Below, in pieces: positions 44,298-52,769 of a stretch of DNA of 59,182 bases. The position numbers and the translations under genes are program-made. Under the pieces are notes generated by a model. The model worked only from the letters and a program-made list of their open reading frames with translations. It did not search any database and had not been told where the DNA came from. Position 1 is the stretch's first letter, and the number at the start of each line of letters is the position of its first letter. The DNA is from a virus, in IMG/VR virus record IMGVR_UViG_3300020084_000015, positions 1-59,182 of that record; one strand, 5' to 3'.

Positions 44298-46706
44298 CTA
44301 TATTACACAAATATTGCCATCTTTTACAGAAATTTCCAATTCTAACTTTTTATTTGAATCTAGCATTTTTTCAGCCACTTGAGTTTGAAGTTCTCGCTGA
44401 ATAGTTTTAATAACTTGTCTGGCTCCAAAATTGTCGAACTGAAGCTTATTAAAAATAAGATCAATTATTTCTTTGGAGTATTTGAGAGCAATACCTCGAC
44501 TAGACAAATCATTTTCAAATATTTTAAGCTCTTTATTTATTATCTGTTTCAAGTTTTCTTCATCAAGCTGATTAAAAATTACTACTTCATCTATTCTGTT
44601 TAATAAATCAGCAGGAAAGAATTTCTTAATTGAACCAAGAACGTCTTGCTTGCTCGCTTTCTGCTTGCCAAATCCAATAGAAGAATGATTGATAATATCT
44701 GCACCAACATTTGTAGTCATAACTATAATCGTGTTTGAAAAATCCACGATCTTGCCAGATGAATCTGTGACTTTGCCTTCTTCTAAAATTTGCAACAAAG
44801 AATACAAAACATCTTGATCAGCTTTTTGAATTTCATCAAATAGTATTAATGAATATGGATTTTTACGAACCCGCTCTGTTAAAACACCACCTTTATCAAA
44901 ACCGATATAACCCGGATTAGATCCGAATAGTTTATTAACAGCTGTCTTGTCAGTATATTCTGACATGTCTATATTAATAAAGTTATTTTTATTAGGGAAC
45001 AATGTTTCAGCTATAAATTTAGCAGTCATTGTTTTGCCAACACCTGTAGGACCGACGTATAGCATAGAACATATAGGTTTATTAAAATTTCTAAAACCAG
45101 CTTTAGCTCGGATAAGAGTTTTATAAATATGATCTATTTGAGTGTCTTGACCGAACATCTCAGTTTGTAATTTTTGTTTCAATAATTTTACTTTATCGAA
45201 GTCTTGCATTTTTAAATCTTCAATAGGTATGTTCGTTTTATCTGAAATAACTTCTAAGATGTCGTTGTTTGATACTTTATACTTATTATTTCGCCAATTA
45301 TCAATCATTTTTCGAGTTGAATTCTCATATTCAGAAAGAAGCTCTTGTAAACAAACTGTTTTTTTAGATTGTATGTTATTTTGATTTGTTTGAATCAACC
45401 TACTTATTTTTTTCTCAATCTTAATCATTTCAAAAGACTTGGCAAAAGTCTTTATTTTTAATTTTGCTCCTACTTGATCGATTATGTCTAAAGCTTTATC
45501 TGGAAATCTACCTTCAATATATTTTTCTGCAGATTCGATAATAAATTTAAGAACATCATCGGAGAAATCAATAATGTGAAAACTCTCATAGCTATTTTTG
45601 ATATTTTTAATAAGATTAAATGTCTGTTCCTTATTTGGTTCTTCAATCTTTATTATTTGAAAACGCCTTGATAATGCTGGATCACCTGCAATTGTTTTTC
45701 TATACTCATTGAAAGTTGTTGCGCCAATGCAGCTAATTTCGCCTCTGGCTAAATAAGGCTTAAGAATATTAGCAACATCGTTACCATTTTCGGGATTGCC
45801 AGCACCAATTATAGTATGAATCTCATCAATAAATAGAACAATATAAGGATCATCAGTTATTTCTTTAAGAAGATTTTTAATTTTTTCTTCAAATTCGCCA
45901 CGATACTTGCAGCCAGCAATCATCATCGGAATATCTAAATTATATATTTGCTTTAAGCTCAGTAAATCTGACGCTTTATTATTAACTATAGCCTGAGCAA
46001 GAGATTCTACTAATGCTGTTTTGCCAACACCGGCTTCGCCAACAATAAGCGGATTATTTTTATTTTTACGGCAAAGAACTTCGGAGATCTTTTGAATAAG
46101 TTCTTTGTTGATATGCAAATTATTGATTTTACCATTTGAAACTTGTAAATTAAGATTAGTAGCATAGATATTTAATACTTTATATTTTTTGATATTGAAA
46201 GTTTCTTTAGCTGGTTTTGTTTCGCAAATATCTTCATCAGATCCAATTGGAAGCATATCATCTTCTTCTAACTTTTTTTCAACATAATCTACAACTTTAG
46301 CAAAATTATAATCATTACTCATTAAAAATAATGAAAACATCTCATTCTGGATTTCAAATAAACTGATAAAAATATGTTCTAATCCAATATACTTGTGATC
46401 AAATTTAGAAGATATAGTTTTAGCGCATTTAAATATATTCTTAAGATCATCATTAAGTAAAGGCTTGATCGTTCCCTTTTTCTGGGAAGATATTTTGGAC
46501 TTAATAAAAGATGTGGCCGTAGATTTAATTTTAACAACATCAAAACCAAAATTGCTGAAAGCTTCTTCGATTTGACTTTGTTTTAAATTAAAAAAACTTA
46601 TCAATAAATGCAAATGAGTTATTTCATTCTGTTTGAGATCAAGGGCAATTTTATATGCCTCTTTTATTAGTTTTTGCGCTCTTGGTGTAAGATTTAAATT
46701 TTTCAT
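44298..46706 (-). CDS. ClpA/ClpC-type AAA+ unfoldase, 802 aa
   Basis: Layout: Clp N-domain repeats (1-150), D1 with Walker A GEAGVGKT (223-230) and Walker B LFIDE (291-295), a short helical insert (about 430-480), D2 with GPTGVGKT (552-559) and ILFDE (621-625). The IGF tripeptide at 677-679 sits where ClpA/ClpC/ClpX carry their ClpP-binding loop, so the unfoldase could drive host ClpP. Length is like ClpA/ClpC. It is ATGA-coupled to the polymerase gene. Targets may be host proteins or phage assembly intermediates. Confidence 0.9.
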   Translation of the reverse strand: MKNLNLTPRAQKLIKEAYKIALDLKQNEITHLHLLISFFNLKQSQIEEAFSNFGFDVVKIKSTATSFIKSKISSQKKGTIKPLLNDDLKNIFKCAKTISSKFDHKYIGLEHIFISLFEIQNEMFSLFLMSNDYNFAKVVDYVEKKLEEDDMLPIGSDEDICETKPAKETFNIKKYKVLNIYATNLNLQVSNGKINNLHINKELIQKISEVLCRKNKNNPLIVGEAGVGKTALVESLAQAIVNNKASDLLSLKQIYNLDIPMMIAGCKYRGEFEEKIKNLLKEITDDPYIVLFIDEIHTIIGAGNPENGNDVANILKPYLARGEISCIGATTFNEYRKTIAGDPALSRRFQIIKIEEPNKEQTFNLIKNIKNSYESFHIIDFSDDVLKFIIESAEKYIEGRFPDKALDIIDQVGAKLKIKTFAKSFEMIKIEKKISRLIQTNQNNIQSKKTVCLQELLSEYENSTRKMIDNWRNNKYKVSNNDILEVISDKTNIPIEDLKMQDFDKVKLLKQKLQTEMFGQDTQIDHIYKTLIRAKAGFRNFNKPICSMLYVGPTGVGKTMTAKFIAETLFPNKNNFINIDMSEYTDKTAVNKLFGSNPGYIGFDKGGVLTERVRKNPYSLILFDEIQKADQDVLYSLLQILEEGKVTDSSGKIVDFSNTIIVMTTNVGADIINHSSIGFGKQKASKQDVLGSIKKFFPADLLNRIDEVVIFNQLDEENLKQIINKELKIFENDLSSRGIALKYSKEIIDLIFNKLQFDNFGARQVIKTIQRELQTQVAEKMLDSNKKLELEISVKDGNICVI

Positions 46707-49255
46707 TCTACGTCAGATAGTTTCATATATATCTTATCATCTAAGATACCAATACCCTCAATCCATAACACATCTTCACCTTTTCTGCCAGTGAAAACCA
46801 CAATATTTTCTTTTTCTGGTATCTTAAGACCATCTTCAAGATATTCTGTTAATTTTTGATGTTTTCCACCATCTAAAAACATTGCACTTACACTGCCAAC
46901 TTCGTCTTTTAACTGAAAACGATAGAATGTCGAATTAGACTTCTTAGTCTTACCTTTATAAACCTCATCAATAACCCCAACCATTTTAATACGATCTTCT
47001 TTATAAACAGAATGAAATTCTAAAGTATCAGTAAAACTATATTCTGACTGTTTAAAAATAGTTTTTAATCTTATTGATGGCGTATAGCCAAGAAGCTTGT
47101 TTTCAAAAACCCAGTTGGCAAATTTTTCATGGTTTTTGTTTTGTTCGTATATCTTCTTATACTCGTCATATTTTTTCTTAAAAGTACTCTTTCTCTTTTC
47201 GGTCATGAATGGCTTGCCGTTTTCATTAAGACAAACTCCCTTAAAAGCACATTCACTAACAATGTTTAGAATATCATAATTATATTTTAATGCTACAGAA
47301 TATGCAAATTTCTTTTCTTTATCGGACAGTAGATTGAATGTTTGAGCTTCAAGAACTAATCGTGAACGTCTATGCGTATATGAACTTAAAGTTCCAGCTT
47401 GAATAAGAGATGATAATAAACCAATATTAATACCAGCTTGCTTTGCAGCAATAAATATGTCGAACTTAGTTGGAGTGTTAGTTTCGCGAAAATTCTGTAG
47501 AGACTGTAAAGTTTTTTCAGATACACCTTTGATAGAGTTAAGACCGAATCGAATATTATTCTCTTCAATCTTAAAATCTAATGCAGACTTAGCTAAATCC
47601 GGCGGTAAAAGAATGATATTAAAGTGCAAAAGCTCTTTTGATATTTTACTAATTTCATGATGAGAATCTGGCTCATGCTTAGATAATCTTAGCAAAGCTA
47701 GAAAAAACTCATGAGGGTACTTAAATTTAAGATAAATAGTCCAAGCAGCAAGAATTGCATACGAGATTGAATGAGATTTATTAAATGAGTAATTAGCTGA
47801 ATCTTCGGCAACTTTCCACAACACATCACCAATTGCAGGATCTAAATTCTGCTCAGATACTTTCTGACGAATTTTACCTTGCCACGCTGGCATCTGATCC
47901 ACTTTTTTCTTACCTACGATTCGGCGCAACTGTTCTGACTCATCTAAAGTAAATCCAACACGAACTGCCATCTTCATCAACTGTTCTTGATACAAAGGAA
48001 TGCCTCCAGTATATGAAAGCTCTTCTTTAAAGAAGTCATGTACTAATTGAAATACGCCTGACGCAGAATAGGTGGCATATTGATCGGCAAAGTCCAAAGC
48101 ACCGGGACGAGCAATAGCAACGACTGCACTGAGTTGTTCCAAAGACTTTGGCCTGACCTTGCGACAGACTTTAAAGTTAGTTTCTGCTTCAATCTGAAAT
48201 AAACCTTGAGGGGTACGAAGATTTTGGAGACTCTCATAAATAAAAGGATCTTCAGGATCAATAGAAGTCATTTCAATATTTAGTCTTTTACATACCTCGT
48301 TTACGACAGTTAAAGTACGAAGACCAAGAACATCGAATTTAACCATAAGTTCAGCTACATAATTCATGTCGTAGCCACTAACTAAATCGCCATCAGAAGT
48401 TTTTTGAACAGGACAAACTTCTTCAATCTTATAGTAAGAAATAGCAATGCCTGATGGGTGAACACCTGTATTTTTATTTAAACCTTCAATCTTTTTAGCG
48501 ATCTCAAAGAGATTTTTATTTTGATCTACCCATTGTTTAAACTTTTCATTTTCTTTGTAAGCTTCTTCTAGCTCAAATACACGGCCAAATAGTTTTGGAA
48601 TATTATCACTGACTTCGTTAACTTCTGTTTCTGAATATGAGCTAACGATTTTGCCGCATTCTTTGATACAAAGTTTACTTGATAGAGTATTTAAAGTAAG
48701 AATTTTAGATGTCTTACCAAGATGTTTTTTTTCAATATATGAAATAACTTCTGCACGACGATCATAACTAATATCATTATCTACATCGGGTAACAGCGAT
48801 CCATCAAGATAAGTAATGTCATCTTTAATTATTTTCTTAGCGCGAGAACGACTCACAAATCGTTCAAAAAATAAACCGTATTTGATTGGGTCTACTTTCG
48901 TAACACCTACAAGATACAAGACCAAAGAACCTGCGGCACTACCACGACCAGCACCAGTAGGAATATTGTTTTCATGACAGAATTTAAGAATGTCCCAGTT
49001 GAGTAGTACATAATCAACGAAGTCAAGTTCTTTGAAGATGTCTAGCTCCATCTCCAAACGCTCAATGTACTGATTATTGTTTAATTGTAGATTGTTTAAA
49101 CTTCTATAGCAAAGTGTCTTTAGAAATGTAAAGTTGTCAGATGAAATGGGTATTTGCAACTGATCGTAATATTTACCTTCAATAGAAATTTGAGGTAATC
49201 GAACGCCGGGAAGCATGGCGTTATCGTAAGGTTTGATATCTTCTAAAAAATTCAT
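46703..49255 (-). CDS. dnaE: DNA polymerase III alpha-type (family C) core, 850 aa
   Basis: Palm and fingers of a C-family polymerase: GRGSAAGSLVLY (103-114), catalytic L-P-D-V-D-N-D-I (D157, D159) and the third Asp in V-K-F-D-V-L-G-L-R-T-L. Then the finger domain, a helix-hairpin-helix and a C-terminal OB-fold (F-Y-R-F-Q-L-K-D-E-V-G-S-V-S-A-M-F). The N-terminal PHP domain is missing here and is encoded by a separate gene at 49868, with a proofreading exonuclease gene between. It is coupled by 4-nt overlaps to both neighbours. Confidence 0.93.
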   Translation of the reverse strand: MNFLEDIKPYDNAMLPGVRLPQISIEGKYYDQLQIPISSDNFTFLKTLCYRSLNNLQLNNNQYIERLEMELDIFKELDFVDYVLLNWDILKFCHENNIPTGAGRGSAAGSLVLYLVGVTKVDPIKYGLFFERFVSRSRAKKIIKDDITYLDGSLLPDVDNDISYDRRAEVISYIEKKHLGKTSKILTLNTLSSKLCIKECGKIVSSYSETEVNEVSDNIPKLFGRVFELEEAYKENEKFKQWVDQNKNLFEIAKKIEGLNKNTGVHPSGIAISYYKIEEVCPVQKTSDGDLVSGYDMNYVAELMVKFDVLGLRTLTVVNEVCKRLNIEMTSIDPEDPFIYESLQNLRTPQGLFQIEAETNFKVCRKVRPKSLEQLSAVVAIARPGALDFADQYATYSASGVFQLVHDFFKEELSYTGGIPLYQEQLMKMAVRVGFTLDESEQLRRIVGKKKVDQMPAWQGKIRQKVSEQNLDPAIGDVLWKVAEDSANYSFNKSHSISYAILAAWTIYLKFKYPHEFFLALLRLSKHEPDSHHEISKISKELLHFNIILLPPDLAKSALDFKIEENNIRFGLNSIKGVSEKTLQSLQNFRETNTPTKFDIFIAAKQAGINIGLLSSLIQAGTLSSYTHRRSRLVLEAQTFNLLSDKEKKFAYSVALKYNYDILNIVSECAFKGVCLNENGKPFMTEKRKSTFKKKYDEYKKIYEQNKNHEKFANWVFENKLLGYTPSIRLKTIFKQSEYSFTDTLEFHSVYKEDRIKMVGVIDEVYKGKTKKSNSTFYRFQLKDEVGSVSAMFLDGGKHQKLTEYLEDGLKIPEKENIVVFTGRKGEDVLWIEGIGILDDKIYMKLSDVE

Positions 49256-49881
49256 ATCTCAATTTGCCATAACTGCTTCTGAAAAATCTTAAAATTCATC
49301 TGAACGTCGTACATTGAATTATGAAGCATGTTCTCGTCGAAGTCAATCTTATAATCTTTTAACTGAGCTTTGATACTTGTCTTCAAGCCTTTTTGTCGAA
49401 AATCATTCAATCGATATTGCCAAAAGGTAAAATCCGTATCCTTCTGGGGCTTAAGATCTTTTTTTATAGCTTTGGCTATACAATTCGTATCTATAATTCT
49501 TTTTATATAAGAAAAATCAGTTTTTTGTCCTAAAAGTTTGCGATAGATATTGTGAATATAAACATCAAATCCAAGAAGATTCTGTCCAATGATTAAATAA
49601 TCTTCATCATAAATATATGATTCAAAAGTAAATAAAACTTCTTTAGGATCTGCTGCTAGTGAATGATATTTACGTTCGTCAAAGTGTGTAACAAGTTTGG
49701 CACCTTCAGATAGTTTTAAATTAGGCCAGTAAATATAATTATCAACCTCTTTTACTATGTTGTTTCCTTTGGCAATAATATAACTTAGCTGCCAAGGTTT
49801 ATTACTATCATCTAAAAGATTTAGATGACATGTTTCAAAATCAAAACAAATGTACTTTTGTTCTTTATTAAATCGTAACAT
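49252..49881 (-). CDS. DEDD-family 3'-5' exonuclease (proofreading), 209 aa
   Basis: CFDFETCHLNLLD (DxE), G-Q-N-L-L-G-F-D-V and H-N-S-M-Y-D-V-Q-M-N give the four acidic residues and the DEDDh His. I start at MLRFNKEQKYICFDF, inside the tail of the PHP gene (14-nt overlap). Position and overlaps mark it as the proofreading subunit of the polymerase. It matches DnaQ/epsilon or the exonuclease domain of PolC. Confidence 0.87.
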   Translation of the reverse strand: MLRFNKEQKYICFDFETCHLNLLDDSNKPWQLSYIIAKGNNIVKEVDNYIYWPNLKLSEGAKLVTHFDERKYHSLAADPKEVLFTFESYIYDEDYLIIGQNLLGFDVYIHNIYRKLLGQKTDFSYIKRIIDTNCIAKAIKKDLKPQKDTDFTFWQYRLNDFRQKGLKTSIKAQLKDYKIDFDENMLHNSMYDVQMNFKIFQKQLWQIEI

Positions 49882-50626
49882 TTTCTTCCTTCCATGCCTC
49901 AAAGCTGAATTTATCGCTGCAAAAATGAGGTAGCTCTGGTTTTTCTAATGATCTCTCTTTACCGAATGATCTATTGCAAATAATCTTGTAAGTCATAAAA
50001 GCTTTGACATCTGACTTTTTATTGTAATAAATAGTGCGGACTTTAACGACAGGAATGTCATTATTTGTTGCGAACTCGTTCACTTTTTCCTCTAAAAGAT
50101 GATCCAATGCTAATGCATTATTCTCCAAGAATAAACTTGGTTTAGTAAATGATATATCAGGAACTGCGTTTCCAAAAGCAAAATTATTGATATAAATAAA
50201 AGAATCGTAGAATGGAATGGCAAGCTTTAAATGTTCATTGTTCCACAATTCTTTCAAATCTGTGTAATCCAAGAATCCAGTATTCGTGCAAAAAGCTCTC
50301 GAATATATTTTATTGAGAAGTTTGCATCCGTCGCTATCTTTGGCGAACACAATAACCTTATGTTCGCTTTGAGAATCTTCTGGTAATGCAGAATTCCTCA
50401 TTGAGATTCTTAGTCCAAAAATGAGTTGAATACCCATTTCTTTACTGCGTTTATACGCTTCAAAGAATCCAATGAGAGTATCTTCTACGAGTATTATCTG
50501 TTTTAAATTATTATCTTTAGCGATCTTAAAGATGCTATCTGATCCACCTTCGGTTACTTTCTTTGGATCATCTAAAGTAAGTATAGATTTTCCTATACTA
50601 AAGTGAGATTTAAACAACGGCAGCAT
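49868..50626 (-). CDS. Separate PHP domain of DNA polymerase III alpha, 252 aa
   Basis: The opening PLFKSHFSIGKSIL and S-I-F-K-I-A-K-D-N-N-L-K-Q-I-I-L-V-E-D-T match the start of DnaE (H-x-H-S-x-Y-S ... A-L-A-I-T-D). Then I-Q-L-I-F-G-L-R-I-S equals the conserved 'I-K-P-I-x-G'. Most PHP metal-binding His/Asp residues are replaced, so phosphatase or exonuclease activity is unlikely; a structural role with the core is probable. Its promoter is at 50636. It probably co-assembles with the two following proteins. Confidence 0.75.
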   Translation of the reverse strand: MLPLFKSHFSIGKSILTLDDPKKVTEGGSDSIFKIAKDNNLKQIILVEDTLIGFFEAYKRSKEMGIQLIFGLRISMRNSALPEDSQSEHKVIVFAKDSDGCKLLNKIYSRAFCTNTGFLDYTDLKELWNNEHLKLAIPFYDSFIYINNFAFGNAVPDISFTKPSLFLENNALALDHLLEEKVNEFATNNDIPVVKVRTIYYNKKSDVKAFMTYKIICNRSFGKERSLEKPELPHFCSDKFSFEAWKEENVTI

Positions 50627-50635
50627 AGTTCGTTC

Positions 50636-50663
50636 ATCCTAACACGAAATTAGAACTTGTCAA
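50636..50663 (-). promoter_or_regulatory. Promoter of the polymerase operon
   Basis: TTGACA (50658-50663), 16 nt ending in TGT, then TAGGAT (50636-50641), 9 nt before the ATG at 50626. The -35 box lies in the last codons of the nuclease gene. Confidence 0.72.
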
Positions 50664-51693
50664 GATCAAAAGGATCGATGATTTCAGCAGATTTAAAACA
50701 GGGACAACCATAATATTTCTTTTTTATTATTTTTTCTCCATCAAATAATTTAATTCCCGCCAATTCTTTTTTTGTAAATGCTGATTTTTTGATCTTTTCA
50801 TCTTTATCTACTATGGCAAAATAGTCAAATCCAAATTTATATGTGCAATACCACATTGGAGTTCCGTCTTTCTTTAATTGATCACGCTCCTTAGCGAATC
50901 CGCACAAGAGTTTTCCGGCAAAACTGCCGTCTTTAGGTATGCCTTGATTCGCCGCCATGTTTGATGTAGCAGTTTTTTCATTAAATGAATCAGCGTATTT
51001 TTGGTAGCCTGTTAGTTCATGTTCAAAACCAATTAATTCATACTTGGTTTTTGTTTGCATGGGCATTACAGCATTATCATTTAAATCTTGCTTTAAAAAC
51101 AAGAATTCCATTTTGATGTTCTTGAGTTCTGGATAAAGTTTTCTAATCGCAAGAGTGTAAATATAATCTTGCAAATTGTCAGAAATTTCTTTACCTTCAT
51201 ACTTCTTTTTATTAGTTTTGAAGTCACGAATAAGAACTAGGCTGATGTTTTTATAGATATATAATTTATCTATAAACCCTTTGACTTTGTATTGAATATC
51301 TTCTTGTTCTACGGTAAGCTCGAAATCTTTTTCTGAAATTATTTGAGATGGTTCGCCGTATTGCTTGCCAAAAAAGTCATACATCAAACCATTTAATGTC
51401 ATGACGCAAATATCATTTATTTGATTTTTTTCATTAAGATTTTTATGTTTAGCGTGTTTATAGACAAGTCTTTTAACAGCTTTAGAAGCAAAAATATTTT
51501 TTTTCGCAAGTATTTTAGTATAATGTTTTTTGTGCCTTGGCGCACCAAGACACTCAAGAACAATATGCACAGTATCGCCAATCAACGCTCCAGAATTAGT
51601 TTTATCTGGTAGCTTTAATATGTATTTGCACCAATACTGCCATGAGCAGGATTTAAGTGTTTTAATTTTACTGGCAGATAATGTCTCCTTCAA
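50650..51693 (-). CDS. PD-(D/E)xK nuclease of RecB/Cas4 type, 347 aa
   Basis: The opening LSASKIKTLKSCSWQYWCKY followed by GALIGDTVHIVLE is the usual N-terminal signature. The catalytic part is V-K-G-F-I-D-K-L, then L-V-L-I-R-D-F-K-T-N-K and Q-D-Y-I-Y. Cysteines near both ends (C16, C22, and G-C-P-C-F at the C-terminus) hint at an Fe-S cluster as in Cas4/AddB. No CRISPR array is present. Position between primase and polymerase suggests DNA end processing. Confidence 0.82.
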   Translation of the reverse strand: MKETLSASKIKTLKSCSWQYWCKYILKLPDKTNSGALIGDTVHIVLECLGAPRHKKHYTKILAKKNIFASKAVKRLVYKHAKHKNLNEKNQINDICVMTLNGLMYDFFGKQYGEPSQIISEKDFELTVEQEDIQYKVKGFIDKLYIYKNISLVLIRDFKTNKKKYEGKEISDNLQDYIYTLAIRKLYPELKNIKMEFLFLKQDLNDNAVMPMQTKTKYELIGFEHELTGYQKYADSFNEKTATSNMAANQGIPKDGSFAGKLLCGFAKERDQLKKDGTPMWYCTYKFGFDYFAIVDKDEKIKKSAFTKKELAGIKLFDGEKIIKKKYYGCPCFKSAEIIDPFDLDKF

Positions 51694-52769
51694 AGCTTCA
51701 AACTTTCTAGATAATTTTTTAATATAGAAATAGATTTCTTATCTTTGTCGGTATTATATACATAATCTAGTATATATTCTATTTGGGTGATTCTATTTCT
51801 TGTTTTGTTCTCCCATTGTTCTAAACTTATTCCTTTTTCAAGCATTTCTCCAAAATCTTTACAGATAGGAAGTTTTATTTTAACTTTATCGATATCAATA
51901 TATTTAATGAGTTTAAGAAAAATTTTTATGGCGGCTTGAAGTCCACGATTGTCGGTTTTGTTGCGATCATTATTGGTAGCAATTATGACTTCATCAACAG
52001 ATAAGGACATGAGATATGACAATTGCTTAGAGCTGATTTCTAATCCAAAAACCACAAGATGATTATGATATCCTTGCTGTGATAAGGCAAGACTATCACC
52101 GATACCTTCAACTAAAATTATACTGCGTTTTTTTTCAATAGTTTTAGAAAAAATATTGTCTTCTTGAGACTGTATATTAATTGGATATATCCAACCAGTT
52201 TTCTTGCCTAAATGTTTCCATTTTGGAAAACTAGAATTTGTTTTCCATAATAAATGTCTGCCGCTTATACCAATAACTTTTTTATTTTCATCAAAGATTG
52301 GAAACACAAAACGGCCATTCATTCTACCTGACATTGAAAATCCGCAACGATAAAGTTCAAGAATAGCTGTATCTATGCCTTTCTTATTATAATAATCATA
52401 ATGAGGTAAAAGAGTTTTTATTTCGTCATGATCAAAGAATTGTTCTGTTTCCATTTTTGGAGTCCTAATTGATTCTGTGAATGATTCGTTATTATTTTTG
52501 ATAGAAACAAGTATTTCTTCTATTTTAGAATCGTCGTTGCAGCTTAATTCTAATAATCTTTTGAATGGCTGATAAGAAGTATTAGCCACAAAATCGCGCC
52601 AAATACCAGTGTCTTTCCAAATTTGTAATGCCGTGCGGTTATCACCGTTTCTGTATACAGCGTTGCATTGCCAGTATTTACCGCGATCAGATAAATTATA
52701 ACCAAGATCAATTAAGATCTTTTCAATCTGATTTACTTGATTATTAATCGAGGTTAGGTACGTCGTCAT
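51690..52769 (-). CDS. DnaG-type primase (Toprim), 359 aa
   Basis: Makes RNA primers for replication. An N-terminal region with a weak zinc/primase part (RGKYWQCNAVYRNGDNRTAL) is followed by the core R-F-V-F-P-I-F-D-E-N-K-K-V-I-G-I-S-G-R-H and Toprim motifs I-I-L-V-E-G-I-G-D and T-N-N-D-R-N-K-T-D-N. It is shorter than DnaG (about 580 aa) as usual for phages. It overlaps the helicase gene by 26 nt. Confidence 0.82.
   Translation of the reverse strand: MTTYLTSINNQVNQIEKILIDLGYNLSDRGKYWQCNAVYRNGDNRTALQIWKDTGIWRDFVANTSYQPFKRLLELSCNDDSKIEEILVSIKNNNESFTESIRTPKMETEQFFDHDEIKTLLPHYDYYNKKGIDTAILELYRCGFSMSGRMNGRFVFPIFDENKKVIGISGRHLLWKTNSSFPKWKHLGKKTGWIYPINIQSQEDNIFSKTIEKKRSIILVEGIGDSLALSQQGYHNHLVVFGLEISSKQLSYLMSLSVDEVIIATNNDRNKTDNRGLQAAIKIFLKLIKYIDIDKVKIKLPICKDFGEMLEKGISLEQWENKTRNRITQIEYILDYVYNTDKDKKSISILKNYLESLKL

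Noticed and set aside
50650-51693. Cas4 and a CRISPR locus
   Set aside because: The nuclease is Cas4/RecB-like, but no repeat array or other cas gene is present in the window; a replication or recombination nuclease is more likely.
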